64,000 nucleotides of DNA, from the NCBI RefSeq assembly GCF_004362525.1, contig NZ_SNXS01000001.1, forward strand, positions 792,520-856,519, given 5' to 3'. Origin of the DNA: Roseateles toxinivorans. GTDB taxonomy: Bacteria > Pseudomonadota > Gammaproteobacteria > Burkholderiales > Burkholderiaceae_C. A program made the translations under genes and the position numbers. Positions 27,015 to 35,010 of this stretch are shown here, one piece after another. The notes under the pieces were generated by a model. It did no database searches. It was not told where the DNA came from and worked only from the letters and a program-made list of their open reading frames with translations. Each line of letters starts with the position of its first letter. Positions within the stretch are counted from its first letter, which is position 1.

Positions 27015-27779
27015 TTAGACCGCCTGGGCGGCCAGGATGCGCCGACTCAGGCCATCGGCCCATACGGCATAGCCCTCAGAACTTGGATGGATTCCGTCCG
27101 CCGCCATGCCCACGGTGGTCGTCGTTTCCGGATGCCAATGCATGGTGCGTCCCGCTTGGTCGATCAGCAGTCCGGCCAGGCTCTGGTTCATCTGCTTCGC
27201 CCAATGGCCCATGAACCAGCGCAGCGGTTGCGGCAGCGCCAGGCAGGCATGCATGGGCGGCACGGCGCTGTGCACCAGCAGGCTCGGCGCGAAGCGCAAT
27301 TCGATGAGCTCGGCCAGACGGGTCTGCCAATGTGCCCACTGCAGCGGAGCGCACAGAACAGTCGCGTCATTGGCACCCATCGACAGCACGACCACATCGA
27401 ATCGCCCGCATGGTGCCGTCTGCAACATCTTCAGCATCCCCGGCGAGTCCAGCCCATTGGCCGCCAGCACGCACCATTCGACGGTGTGATGCCGGCTTAG
27501 ACGTCGTACGAGCTGGCCGCACAGCGCCTGGTCCTGTGTCGGAGCCCCCGCTCCTGCGGCACCTGAGTCGCCCGCCACCAGCAAGCGGATCAACGGGCCA
27601 CGGCCTGTGATACCGGCGCGGCGGCCCGGTGGCTCCGGCAGGCGCGGCGTGATGCGCCGCACGTGCGCGCTCTGCAGCCGGAGCAGCGGCGAAAGCAGCC
27701 ACAGGACGACAAGGCGCTGCCAATGGGCACCCATCAGCGCGTCGTCGGGAGCCCAGCGGGTCCGGCCTGCTGCTTGCAT
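27015..27779 (-). CDS. SGNH/GDSL-type esterase
   Basis: 254-residue hydrolase with the SGNH blocks: VAGDSGAAGAG (nucleophile S72), GAND at 135-138 and DGIHPSSEGYAVWA (catalytic D228/H231). A hydrophobic stretch, QRLVVLWLLSPLL at ~21-33, precedes the domain and may anchor it in the inner membrane with the catalytic part outside. Start: ATG at 27779 with ACGAGG upstream; the TTG one codon earlier is less likely. The substrate may be a lysophospholipid, thioester or acetylated sugar. It is transcribed in the same direction as the DUF302 gene, 160 bp downstream of it. Confidence 0.88.
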   Translation of the reverse strand: MQAAGRTRWAPDDALMGAHWQRLVVLWLLSPLLRLQSAHVRRITPRLPEPPGRRAGITGRGPLIRLLVAGDSGAAGAGAPTQDQALCGQLVRRLSRHHTVEWCVLAANGLDSPGMLKMLQTAPCGRFDVVVLSMGANDATVLCAPLQWAHWQTRLAELIELRFAPSLLVHSAVPPMHACLALPQPLRWFMGHWAKQMNQSLAGLLIDQAGRTMHWHPETTTTVGMAADGIHPSSEGYAVWADGLSRRILAAQAV

Positions 27780-27938
27780 CAATGAGCCTCGTGACCAGGA
27801 AGTCGATTCGCCGAGTCAAACGCTGGCGCCCCTGCGCACAGTGGACTTGGGGTGAACCGGCGTGATGAAAGCACTTTAGGGGAGGTCTTGGGGCTGGACA
27901 GTGCGTTCGCGAACAGTCAGCAACGCGCACCTAGGCTT

Positions 27939-28349
27939 TCAGACCGAGGTGGGCGGGCTGCCGCCGAGACTCTGGCAAGCACGACGCAGTCGCTGCTCGG
28001 CCGCGTCGGCCACGGACTTGACCTCGGGCCGCCCGACCAGGTTCACCATGATCTGCGGGTCGAGAAATCCGACCACAACGCGCTCCGGTGCTTCCTCGCG
28101 TACGACCACGTTGCATGGCAGTAGCAGACCTATGTCGGGCACAGCCTGGAGGGCTTGATGCGCCAGCGGCGGATTGCAGGCACCAAGGATTCGGTATGCG
28201 GGCATATCCGCACCAAGCTTCTCCTTCATCGCGTGCTGCACGTCGATGTCGCTCAGTACGCCGAAGCCCTCAGCCTTCAATGCGGCAAGCGTCCTGGTCA
28301 TGACCTCGTCGAACGACATGCCAGTCAGTGTGGTGGCAAATCCAAACAT
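27939..28349 (-). CDS. DUF302 domain protein
   Basis: 136-residue protein matching the DUF302 pattern: SFDEVMTRTLAALKAEGFGVLSDIDVQHAMKEKLG, YRILGACNPPLAHQALQAVPDIGLLLPCNVVVRE, and VGFLDPQIMVNLV. The CNP and LLPCN cysteines are conserved family positions. There is no signal peptide. The function is unknown, though such genes are often found with redox or sulfur-related and Fnr-controlled genes. A perfect Fnr-type box (28435-28448) lies about 92 bp upstream of the start, which suggests induction under low oxygen. Confidence 0.9.
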   Translation of the reverse strand: MFGFATTLTGMSFDEVMTRTLAALKAEGFGVLSDIDVQHAMKEKLGADMPAYRILGACNPPLAHQALQAVPDIGLLLPCNVVVREEAPERVVVGFLDPQIMVNLVGRPEVKSVADAAEQRLRRACQSLGGSPPTSV

Positions 28350-28434
28350 GGAAACCTCCGAGAAATATCAGGAAACCGGTGTCGAATTCAAGGGCGCGGA
28401 CAACGCAACAAAGCCAATCGGTGGGCGGGTCAGC

Positions 28435-28448
28435 TTGATCCGCATCAA
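28435..28448. promoter_or_regulatory. Fnr-type binding site upstream of the DUF302 gene
   Basis: TTGATCCGCATCAA is a perfect TTGAT-N4-ATCAA palindrome, the consensus of Fnr/Anr regulators. It is centred about 92 bp upstream of the DUF302 start, a normal distance for an activated promoter with a short leader. Confidence 0.75.
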
Positions 28449-28503
28449 TGCAATGAGAAGTCTGAGGCGAAAGCCTGTCACTTCATCAGCGTTCACAACC
28501 GGG

Positions 28504-28860
28504 CTAAGGGCGGCCAGATAGTCTGGACACCTCGCCGTTGATTTGGCTCGTCGACGAAATCGAGTCCTTCACTTCGAAGTGATAGACACTGTCGTTCAGA
28601 TAGCGTGCCACGTCGAGTACGTCGTCCTCGCTCCAAACCAGCGAGGTCGCTAGCTGCCACCTGCGCACCTCGGCCCTGAGGCTCGTCCAGTCAGTGGCGG
28701 CTTTGCGTGACCGCCAATGCACCTGCGCTGTGTGGCAAGCGATGCAATGCGTCGAGTAGAGCATTTCGCCGCGGCTCTGAGCGCTTGCCGAAGTCACGAC
28801 AACCGCGAGACCGAACGAACTGCCGGCGACCCAGCGCAATAGCGGTTGGAGTGCAGTCAT
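28504..28860 (-). CDS. Small periplasmic c-type cytochrome
   Basis: 118 residues. The signal peptide is ~1-28 (ending TSASA), and a single haem-binding motif CIACH is at 39-43 (GEMLYSTHCIACHTAQ). W-rich helices follow (WTSLRAEVRRWQLATSLVWSEDDVLDVARYLNDSVYHF), matching class I cytochromes of ~10 kDa. A distal methionine is not obvious, so the sixth ligand is unclear; the haem may be high-spin or histidine-ligated. It is 63 bp downstream of csbD on the same strand and may be read from the csbD promoter with its Fnr-type box. Confidence 0.88.
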   Translation of the reverse strand: MTALQPLLRWVAGSSFGLAVVVTSASAQSRGEMLYSTHCIACHTAQVHWRSRKAATDWTSLRAEVRRWQLATSLVWSEDDVLDVARYLNDSVYHFEVKDSISSTSQINGEVSRLSGRP

Positions 28861-28923
28861 TCATCCGCTCCCAGTGTGCAGCCGCGGTCCCGGAACTCGA
28901 CGTAGGTGTGTGGGACCCATCCA

Positions 28924-29142
28924 CTACTTCGTGAACCAAGAGTCGGTCGCCTTGCGCTCCCACTCGACCAGTTGTCTTTCGGCCTCGTCTTTCGCCACGC
29001 CATAGCGCTCCTGGATCTTGCCGGCCAGCTGATCTCGGCGACCGGCAACGACATCGAAGTCGTCATCCGTCAACTTACCCCACTGCTCCTTGGCTTTCCC
29101 CGTGACTTGCTTCCAGTTGCCCTGTATACGTTCCCAATTCAT
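28924..29142 (-). CDS. CsbD family stress-response protein
   Basis: 72-residue CsbD-like protein: MNWERIQGNWKQVTGKAKEQWGKLTDDDFDVVAGRRDQLAGKIQERYG is the textbook family N-terminus, and a helical C-terminus ends WERKATDSWFTK. CsbD proteins are small, hydrophilic and strongly induced by general stress; their molecular role is unknown. The ATG at 29142 is preceded by GAAGGAG. A perfect Fnr-type palindrome lies about 149 bp upstream. The cytochrome c gene follows. Confidence 0.93.
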   Translation of the reverse strand: MNWERIQGNWKQVTGKAKEQWGKLTDDDFDVVAGRRDQLAGKIQERYGVAKDEAERQLVEWERKATDSWFTK

Positions 29143-29284
29143 AGCATGCTCCTTCGGTGGTAGGTCCAATCGCGGTCTGCGCGCAGTGGCAGAGACAACC
29201 GGGTGGTCTTCAGACCGCATGACAAAATTTAGGCGGTGTGCCGCGCACGATCTGTGCGCGACCGCACATAGGGCAGCTCGTGAA

Positions 29285-29298
29285 TTGATGTCGATCAA
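29285..29298. promoter_or_regulatory. Fnr-type binding site upstream of csbD
   Basis: TTGATGTCGATCAA is a perfect TTGAT-N4-ATCAA palindrome in the 281-bp gap between csbD (start 29142) and the end of the lipase gene (29424). Both neighbours lie on the minus strand, so csbD, and the cytochrome behind it, is the only plausible target. Confidence 0.75.
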
Positions 29299-29423
29299 CT
29301 TGCGACCATGTCCCCGGCACTGGGTGACGATGGCGCCAGAGACCTTTCGGCTGAGTCGAGAGGGGGCGATGAGACGATATGGGGCAGCCCTCTGGCTGCC
29401 GGTCGCGAATGGCAGCCTCTCAA

Positions 29424-30623
29424 TCATGGCGAGCGCGGCTCGGACAGCCAAGTCTTTATGCGTTTGTATACCTCCGGCGAGGTCTGCAGTTCGAGGTGGT
29501 TCGTCTTGAGGGCCACCCACCGATGCTCTTCGGGAATGGGTAGTGCGTAGCGAGGGTCCGGGTGGAGGCCGAGTGCGCTGTCCAATGGAACCAGGCCATC
29601 ACCAACCACTTGCGCCTGCATCGACTGATCTGTCGAACCAGCAACCGCCCCGATGACATAGGCCACTGTGCCCGCCGGCAACGACACCGGCGTGCGTGCG
29701 TCGGCGCGGACGGCGAACCGGTCCTGGTCCTTCCAGTCACTGTCGAGCAAGTTGCCGAATCGCAGGTCGGTGATGCCGGCGCTGCGCACCTGGCCCAGGC
29801 GCATGAACGGTTCGGTGTATGGGCTCAGTGAGAGCAGCAGGTTGAGCCGCTGGCCGCTCCGCTCGAGCGGTGCACCATGGTGCGGCGTACCAAGGAACAC
29901 GACCTTGCCCACAAGGAGGGGCCATTCCAGTGAGGCCTGCACAGCCTGGTGCAAGGCACTGCGTGCGACCAGCCCGCCCATGCTGTGGGCGACGACGTCG
30001 ATCGACTCCAGTGGCACGGGCCAGGCCCGAACCAATGCGTCCATCAGCGCCGCGAACTCACGCCCATTTGTGGAAATGTGGCGGCCGCTGTTGTAGTGCA
30101 GGTGGATCGGAGTAACGCCTAGGTCACGGCCCAGCGCGGCAGCAAAATCGGCACCGTGACGCGCCCATTGCAGGTCGCCCATGCACAGACCGTGCACCAT
30201 GACCACGATCCTGCCGCTAGCGTTCGGCAGCGCCGCGGCCAGGGCCCCCGGCTCGAGTCGGAGCGCGACGCCGTCGCTGCGCAAACGCATCTTGATCGCA
30301 AGCGGGTTCGAGCGCGCCTCAAGCCAGTCCCCCATGATGCCGTTCAATGCCGCCAACAACGCCTCGTAACCGGGCCTGGTGCTTCGTTGAGCGAGCAAAG
30401 GCTCAAGCAGCGCCAACGCGATGTCAACCCCGTGGCCAACCACTTGGGTGAGACCGCGCGCCGCGGCGTAGAAAAGAGCCGTCACGCCCTTGGTACGGCC
30501 GGACAGCGGCGGTCGCGTCCCGGGTAGCCTGACGATACTGGCGTGCACAGACTCAACCAAGCCGGCCAAGCCGGCGACGGCCCCGACCGCCAGGCGACCG
30601 GCCCCGCGCAGATCGCCACCCAT
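29424..30623 (-). CDS. Alpha/beta-fold lipase/esterase (PGAP1-like)
   Basis: 399-residue hydrolase. The oxyanion region IVVMVHGLCMGDLQW is near residues 138-152, and the nucleophile elbow is AHSMGGLVARSA (Ser in HSMGG), followed by VVFLGTPHHGAPLER, typical of PGAP1/triacylglycerol-lipase-like proteins. The C-terminal histidine is probably in ALKTNHLELQTSP. The N-terminal ~130 residues are hydrophobic or amphipathic helices with no clear signal peptide, so membrane association is possible. Start ATG 30623 has only a weak ribosome-binding site. It precedes csbD by 281 bp. The substrate is unknown. Confidence 0.85.
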   Translation of the reverse strand: MGGDLRGAGRLAVGAVAGLAGLVESVHASIVRLPGTRPPLSGRTKGVTALFYAAARGLTQVVGHGVDIALALLEPLLAQRSTRPGYEALLAALNGIMGDWLEARSNPLAIKMRLRSDGVALRLEPGALAAALPNASGRIVVMVHGLCMGDLQWARHGADFAAALGRDLGVTPIHLHYNSGRHISTNGREFAALMDALVRAWPVPLESIDVVAHSMGGLVARSALHQAVQASLEWPLLVGKVVFLGTPHHGAPLERSGQRLNLLLSLSPYTEPFMRLGQVRSAGITDLRFGNLLDSDWKDQDRFAVRADARTPVSLPAGTVAYVIGAVAGSTDQSMQAQVVGDGLVPLDSALGLHPDPRYALPIPEEHRWVALKTNHLELQTSPEVYKRIKTWLSEPRSP

Positions 30624-31079
30624 GGTGGGCTCTGGTGTCGGTTTGCGCGAATTGATGGTGCCCCCTTTACGAATGTCGAATACTGCATTCCGCAGCGCAC
30701 GCGTTCACGCTACCGACGGTCTTGTCGCCGCGACTTGATCAAGCGCAAGACCGGACGGCTTGCCATTGGGGATATCACCTGGGGCGTCTAGGAAAGCAGC
30801 ACACGAGGCAGTCGGTTCTCAATGATCGCCAACAAAGTTGATCTTCACGTCTGAGGCACCTGTCCTCATGGTGTCTTGACACGGTAAGGTTGAACAAGAT
30901 GACTTTGAGGTGATAGTTCTTGCCTGCAGCCACGCGATCGACGATGCTGCAGATGAGCGCCCATAGGATCAAAGGTGGCACGGCACGCGTAGCTCTTGGA
31001 CCATTTGCTGTCATGTGCCGCTTCCTTGGCGTGCACTTGCCTTTGCCACCTTTGTCAACGCCTTACGCTCCCATCTTTC
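30624..31079. other. 456-bp intergenic region between the divergent lipase and VIT1 genes
   Basis: No convincing gene or RNA was seen. Small open frames on both strands lack ribosome-binding sites and domain-like sequence. TTGATCAAGCGCAA at about 30736 resembles half of an Fnr box but is not symmetrical. The region is AT-richer near 30820-30960 and probably holds both promoters. Confidence 0.5.
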
Positions 31080-31781
31080 ATGAGATCGTCGAATCGTCAC
31101 ATTGAACGCCACCGCACCGAGCGCATCGGATGGCTGCGTGCTGCCGTGCTTGGCGCCAACGATGGCATCGTATCGACGGCCAGCCTCGTGGTCGGCGTGG
31201 CGGCGGCCGGCGCAAGTCACGGCAGCATCCTCCTGACTGGTGTCGCGGGATTGGTGGCCGGGGCGATGTCTATGGCCGCTGGTGAATACGTATCGGTTCA
31301 CTCCCAGGCGGACACCGAAGACGCCGACCTGTCGCGCGAGCGCGCAGAACTCGAGGCGAACCCTCTGGCCGAGCAGCGTGAGTTGGCAGCCATCTATGTT
31401 GATCGAGGGCTGGAGCCGGCCCTGGCTCGGCAGGTGGCCGAACAGCTGATGGCGCATGACGCCATCGGAGCCCATGGGCGCGACGAACTCGGCATCTCTG
31501 AAGCGCACGTTGCCCGTCCGGTTCAGGCGGCTTTCGCCTCGTGCGCGAGCTTTGCCGCCGGTGCACTACTGCCAATGGCCGTTGCAGCCGCAGCGCCTGC
31601 CACGCAGGTGATTCCATGGACTGCCGGAATGTCTCTGGCATTTCTGGCTTTGTTGGGTGGCGTCGCGGCCAGGGCCGGGGGCGCTAGCGTCTTGGCAGGC
31701 GCATGGCGGGTCTTCTTTTGGGGCGCCCTGGCCATGGCGATTACCGCGGGGGTGGGAAGATTATTCGGCACCGTCGTTTGA
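31080..31781 (+). CDS. VIT1/CCC1-type Fe(II)/Mn(II) transporter family protein
   Basis: 233-residue membrane protein. The N-terminal signature RIGWLRAAVLGANDGIVSTASLVVGVAAAG is characteristic of VIT1/CCC1 proteins, with GLVAGAMSMAAGEYVSVHSQADTEDADLSRE next. That acidic cytoplasmic helix carries E/D residues that bind metal in homologues. There are about five transmembrane helices: two before and three after the soluble segment at ~85-150. It would export or sequester iron or manganese. The ATG at 31080 fits the homologous start; the upstream in-frame part does not look coding. Its 3' end is opposite the read-through frame of the Crp/Fnr pseudogene. Confidence 0.9.
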   Translation: MRSSNRHIERHRTERIGWLRAAVLGANDGIVSTASLVVGVAAAGASHGSILLTGVAGLVAGAMSMAAGEYVSVHSQADTEDADLSRERAELEANPLAEQRELAAIYVDRGLEPALARQVAEQLMAHDAIGAHGRDELGISEAHVARPVQAAFASCASFAAGALLPMAVAAAAPATQVIPWTAGMSLAFLALLGGVAARAGGASVLAGAWRVFFWGALAMAITAGVGRLFGTVV

Positions 31782-31828
31782 TTCCAAGGTCCCACCGTGC
31801 TCCATTGCGGGACTGGAGTGGCAACCCT

Positions 31829-32534
31829 TCCTGGAAGTAGCCGGTGGTATTCCCTTTCGACCACCGCATAGCACTCGCAGGTCCGCCGCTCCAGTCCTCT
31901 GCGGTCGAGCACCAGGATCCGCCCCCGCACGTAGTGGATCAGACCGAGCCGCTGCATGGCAAACGCGACTTCAGTCACGCCTTCGCGGCGTACGCCGAGC
32001 ATATTGGCGATCAATCCCTGTGTCGCGACCACCTCGTTTCCCTGAGTTCGGTCCAGGCTCATGAGCAGCCAACGGCAATGCCGTTGATCGAGGGAATGGT
32101 GGCGGTTGCAGACTGCTGTCTGCGCCACCTGGTCAATCAAGGTCATGGTGTAGCGCAGCAACAGGTGTGTCGCCAGGGGGCCTCGGGCGATTTCGTCTCG
32201 CAGCGTCTCTGCCGGGAGCCCAAGCACCTCACCAGCTGTTCGCACGATCGCGCGACTGGGGGTAGATCCACCTCCCAGGAGCAGCTCGACGCCGACAAAG
32301 CCCTCATTGCCTACCATCGCAAGCATCCGTCGATGCGCCGTCTCCCGTCTCATAGACTAGGGAAACGATGGCCGTCGTTGGAAAGTACGCGTAGCCCATC
32401 AGGCTGCCCGATTCGTGCAGCGCCAAACCCTTCGGTACCTCGAAACGTTCAAGTCGTGGCAACCACCGCTGCAGCGTAGCCTCCGGCAGGCCATCGATCA
32501 GGTGGTTCGTGCTTGGTGGGAACGATATGCTCAT
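31829..32534 (-). pseudogene. Crp/Fnr family regulator, frameshifted
   Basis: The first 70 residues (from ATG 32534: ISFPPSTNHLIDGLPEATLQRW, YFPTTAIVSLVYETGDGAST) and the rest (MVGNEGFVGVELLLGG, RYTMTLIDQVAQTAVCNRHHSLDQ, ANMLGVRREGVTEVAFAMQRLGLIHY, ECYAVVEREYHRLLPG) are one Crp/Fnr protein split over two frames. One extra base near 32325 explains it: without it the junction reads GASTELAMVGNEG, as expected. No stop follows the homologous end; the frame runs on to 31523, antisense to the VIT1 gene. There are no N-terminal cysteines of the Fnr Fe-S type. It belongs to the nucleotide-sensor-like Crp subgroup common in Burkholderiales. A sequencing error is possible. Confidence 0.82.
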
Positions 32535-33215
32535 CAAGCGACCCCCGTGACTTGTTTGGTTAGCCAACCGCATTCTGGTGGACTGAAATTCAGCCCCATT
32601 GATCGTTCGCAACGGACGCATCACCATGTGTGCACCGTCGACCAACAAGCCGGATCAACGGCGGGGACTGGGTCCTGTTGCGAGATTCGCTCTAGTTCAG
32701 AGTCAAGGCCTTCACTTCGGGCTGATGCTCTGGCACGCACTCAGAGGTGAGTGAACTTTCATTCGACGGCCCAGATAGCCCAACGGCAAGGATCACCAGC
32801 TCCCGCGCACACCCTTCTTCCTTGGCTCAGGGTGGCAAGGAGTCGGTGCAATGGCTGCAATCGGAGTGAGGCCCAGCGCAAGGCTAGTCCCACCAACGGC
32901 ATTGGTCGACCACGCGCCCAAATGCCGCGTCCATTGACCCAGGTCAAAAGCGAGCGGGCGCTGTGTTCGCCAGCGTACAGAGGGGCACGTCCGCACCACC
33001 TAGATTCACGACAGGAAATCCTACGGCGCATGTAGGTGTCGGGACGGCTTCCGGACAATCAGTGGCGAGGCATCTTGACACTTTGCGACAGTTCGATCTC
33101 GGCACTGGCGGCACTGATCACGCTCGCTACGTCGGGCTGCACTGTTACACGCAACCAGGAAACCCTGGGGGGCGTATGTCGATGACACGGCCATCACCGT
33201 GACCGTCAAGGGCCG
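32445..33215. repeat. Segmental duplication, copy A (crp 5' end + intergenic + decayed BON gene)
   Basis: This segment aligns by eye over its whole length with 34074-34830 in the same orientation and order: the first ~30 codons of the Crp/Fnr gene (minus), about 540 bp of intergenic DNA with an Fnr-type box, then a BON lipoprotein reading frame (plus). Copy A keeps the good Crp/Fnr start but has a broken BON gene. Copy B is the opposite. Scattered mismatches and indels show that the duplication is old. Confidence 0.8.
32934..32947. promoter_or_regulatory. Fnr/Dnr-type palindrome upstream of the decayed BON gene
   Basis: TTGACCCAGGTCAA is a perfect inverted repeat (TTGAC-N4-GTCAA). It is 128 bp before the position matching the BON start, the same spacing as in copy B at 34543. 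In the present arrangement it would drive the ice-binding gene at 33239. Confidence 0.65.
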
Positions 33216-33220
33216 CTTTT
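33075..33220 (+). pseudogene. Decayed duplicate of the BON-domain lipoprotein gene
   Basis: The DNA matches the intact BON gene at 34685-34830. The ATG position is now TTG. The lipobox region still reads LITLATSGCTVTRNQET, and then an extra G in the run near 33167 shifts the frame to a TGA. If corrected, the sequence continues [15 protein letters not shown] and then stops matching. Only the first ~48 residues of the 104-residue gene remain, abutting the ice-binding gene start. Confidence 0.75.
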
Positions 33221-33238
33221 CTCAATCTGGAGATCGTC

Positions 33239-34069
33239 ATGAAATCCGCAAGCTTTCTTTCAACCCTTTCTCTGACGTTGGGCGCTGCGCTATGTAGCGC
33301 GACTCCGACATCGGCAGCGTCCTTTCTGGGATCGGCGCAGAGCTTTGCGGTATTGGGCTCTTCCACAGTGACCAACACCGGCTCAACCACGATCTGAGGC
33401 GACCTCGGGCTGTACCCCGGGACCTCGATCACCGGTCTCGGCAGCATCACCCTCACGGGGACGGTGCACCAGACCGATGCAGTCGCGGAGCAGGCTCAAA
33501 AGGATGCCACTGCGGCCTACATTGCGCTCGCCGGAATGCCGTCCACTGGCAACCTGACCGGCACGGATCTGGGTGGACTGACACTCACACCGGGTATCTA
33601 CAGCTTCGACACAGCGGCACAGTTGACCGGGACATTGACACTCAACGCCATGCACGACGCCAACGCGCTGTTCGTGTTCAAGATCGGGAGTGCGCTCACC
33701 ACCGCCAGCAGCGCGCAAGTGAACGTGATTGATGGCGGCACGAACACCGGTGTCTACTGGCGGGTGGGCACCTCCGCGACCCTGGGCACTGACACGCTGT
33801 TCGCTGGCAACATCATTGCGGATCAGAGCATCACACTCAATACGACCGCGAAGATTTTGTGCGGCAGGGCCTTGGCGCTCAACGGCGCGGTGACGCTGGA
33901 TACGAACGCGATCTCCAATGATTGCTTCGGCGATGGTGCCATTGGAAGCGGACGCACCGACTACGGCAGCGGCGGCTTCAGCGGCGCGCCCGTTCCCGAG
34001 CCCGGTACATGGGCGCTGATGGGGCTGGGACTTGCCGGTCTTGGAGCGATGTCACGTCGAGCGAGGTGA
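33239..34069 (+). pseudogene. Ice-binding (DUF3494) family protein with PEP-CTERM tail, interrupted by an in-frame TGA
   Basis: From ATG 33239 the frame encodes a signal peptide ([17 protein letters not shown]...), then the DUF3494 start [17 protein letters not shown]. Codon 53 is TGA (33395-33397), after which the same frame continues for 223 codons: [89 protein letters not shown]. It ends with a PEP-CTERM tail ([25 protein letters not shown]). Relatives have W, N, S or Y at the stop position (TTIWGDLG), so one TGG-to-TGA change suffices. Intact relatives bind ice crystals or act as adhesins. It may be a recent pseudogene, read-through or a sequencing error. Confidence 0.85.
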
Positions 34070-34073
34070 CGGC

Positions 34074-34163
34074 ACGTTCAAGTCGTGGCAATCACCGATT
34101 TAGCGTGGCCTCCGGCAGCCAATTTACAAGGTGGTTCGTGCTTGGTGGCAACGATATGCACAT
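34074..34163 (-). pseudogene. Truncated, decayed copy of the Crp/Fnr 5' end
   Basis: Starting with ATG at 34163 the minus strand reads CISLPPSTNHLVNWLPEATLNR and then a TGA, against SISFPPSTNHLIDGLPEATLQRW in the main copy. Homology ends at about 34074, four bases from the ice-binding gene stop. It shows where the duplicated block was joined. Confidence 0.75.
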
Positions 34164-34542
34164 CACACAGCTCCCGTGACTTTTTTGAACTCGCCACCCG
34201 CGTTTGTAGGTGGACCGGAACTCAGCTCCTGTGATCTTGCGCAACGTCCTGTGCTCCTCGTCCGTCGAGAAGGTGGAGATGCTGCGTGGGCGAATTCTTG
34301 CTGGATGCGCTCAAAGTCATGAGCCTCACGGATGCTGGAGCGTTGGCGCACAGTTGGTGCTGGGCAAACTTGCATGCGGCAGCCCAGATAGCCCGCCATC
34401 AACGAATTCCAGATCCTGCGCGCGAGCTTTGGGTCCGCGGCAACGGCCGCCGATGTGTCGTCGCAAACATTGTGATTGGAGTCAGCCCCCTCGCATAGCT
34501 GGCGCTACCGAGTAGCCGTGCCTTGCGCAAATCCAGCGTTGC

Positions 34543-34556
34543 TTGACGCAGGTCAA
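34543..34556. promoter_or_regulatory. Fnr/Dnr-type palindrome upstream of the BON lipoprotein gene
   Basis: TTGACGCAGGTCAA (TTGAC-N4-GTCAA) is 129 bp before the BON start and is conserved with the copy at 32934. Its survival in both copies of a decayed duplication argues that it is functional. Confidence 0.65.
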
Positions 34557-34684
34557 AAAGCATCAAGTTGCTATGTTCGGCACCGCACAGAGAAACGCCT
34601 CCGCGCCGCCTAGATTCAATGCAGAGAGGTTTCCGGCGAATGTGGCTGTCGGGTTGGCTTCCGGTCAAACAGTGGAGAAGCATC

Positions 34685-34999
34685 ATGAGCGTTCGCAACA
34701 CTTTAATCGCGGCGCAGGCGACATTGATCATGCTTGCTACCTCGGGCTGCGCCGTGACGCGCAACCAGGAAACCGTGGGCGCGTATGTCGATGACACCGC
34801 CATCACCATGGCCGTCAAGAGCCGCTTTGCTGACAACAAGGACGTTGATGCTTCCAGCATCTCTGTGGAAACGCTGAATGGAACCGTCATGCTTTCTGGC
34901 TTCGCCAAGAACATGAATGAGAAGACCATGGCCGAGGGCATTGCACGCAACGTCAAGGGCGTGAAGCAGGTGAAGAACCAAGTCGTCGTGCGCCCCTGA
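34685..34999 (+). CDS. BON-domain lipoprotein (OsmY-like)
   Basis: 104 residues. The signal sequence ends in the lipobox ATSGC (C at 22), followed by a single BON domain (DDTAITMAVKSRFADNKDVDASSISVETLNGTVMLSGFAKNMNEKTMAEGIARNVKGVKQVKNQVVV). BON domains bind phospholipid or other envelope surfaces; OsmY-type proteins are induced by osmotic and stationary-phase stress. ATG at 34685 was chosen at the signal peptide. The promoter region carries the Fnr-type palindrome. A decayed duplicate lies 1.6 kb upstream. Confidence 0.9.
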   Translation: MSVRNTLIAAQATLIMLATSGCAVTRNQETVGAYVDDTAITMAVKSRFADNKDVDASSISVETLNGTVMLSGFAKNMNEKTMAEGIARNVKGVKQVKNQVVVRP

Positions 35000-35010
35000 G
35001 GCTCGATATG

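Larger units (their letters stand above)
34074..34830. repeat. Segmental duplication, copy B (crp fragment + intergenic + intact BON gene start)
   Basis: Partner of 32445-33215. Shared landmarks in order are the ACGTTCAAGTCGTGGCA start, GTGGTTCGTGCTTGGTGG, CCGTGACTT, GCCCAGATAGCCC, the Fnr-type palindrome, CCTAGATTCA, and the BON gene with GCAACCAGGAAACC and TATGTCGATGACAC. The intact BON gene continues beyond the block. Confidence 0.8.

Noticed and set aside
30775-31014. 79-codon minus-strand frame in the lipase-VIT1 gap
   Set aside because: No ribosome-binding site and a cysteine/arginine-rich random-looking translation.
32304-32648. A separate 114-residue protein upstream of the Crp/Fnr frame
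   Set aside because: Its second half is the N-terminus of the same Crp/Fnr protein; the split is explained by one extra base, not by two genes.
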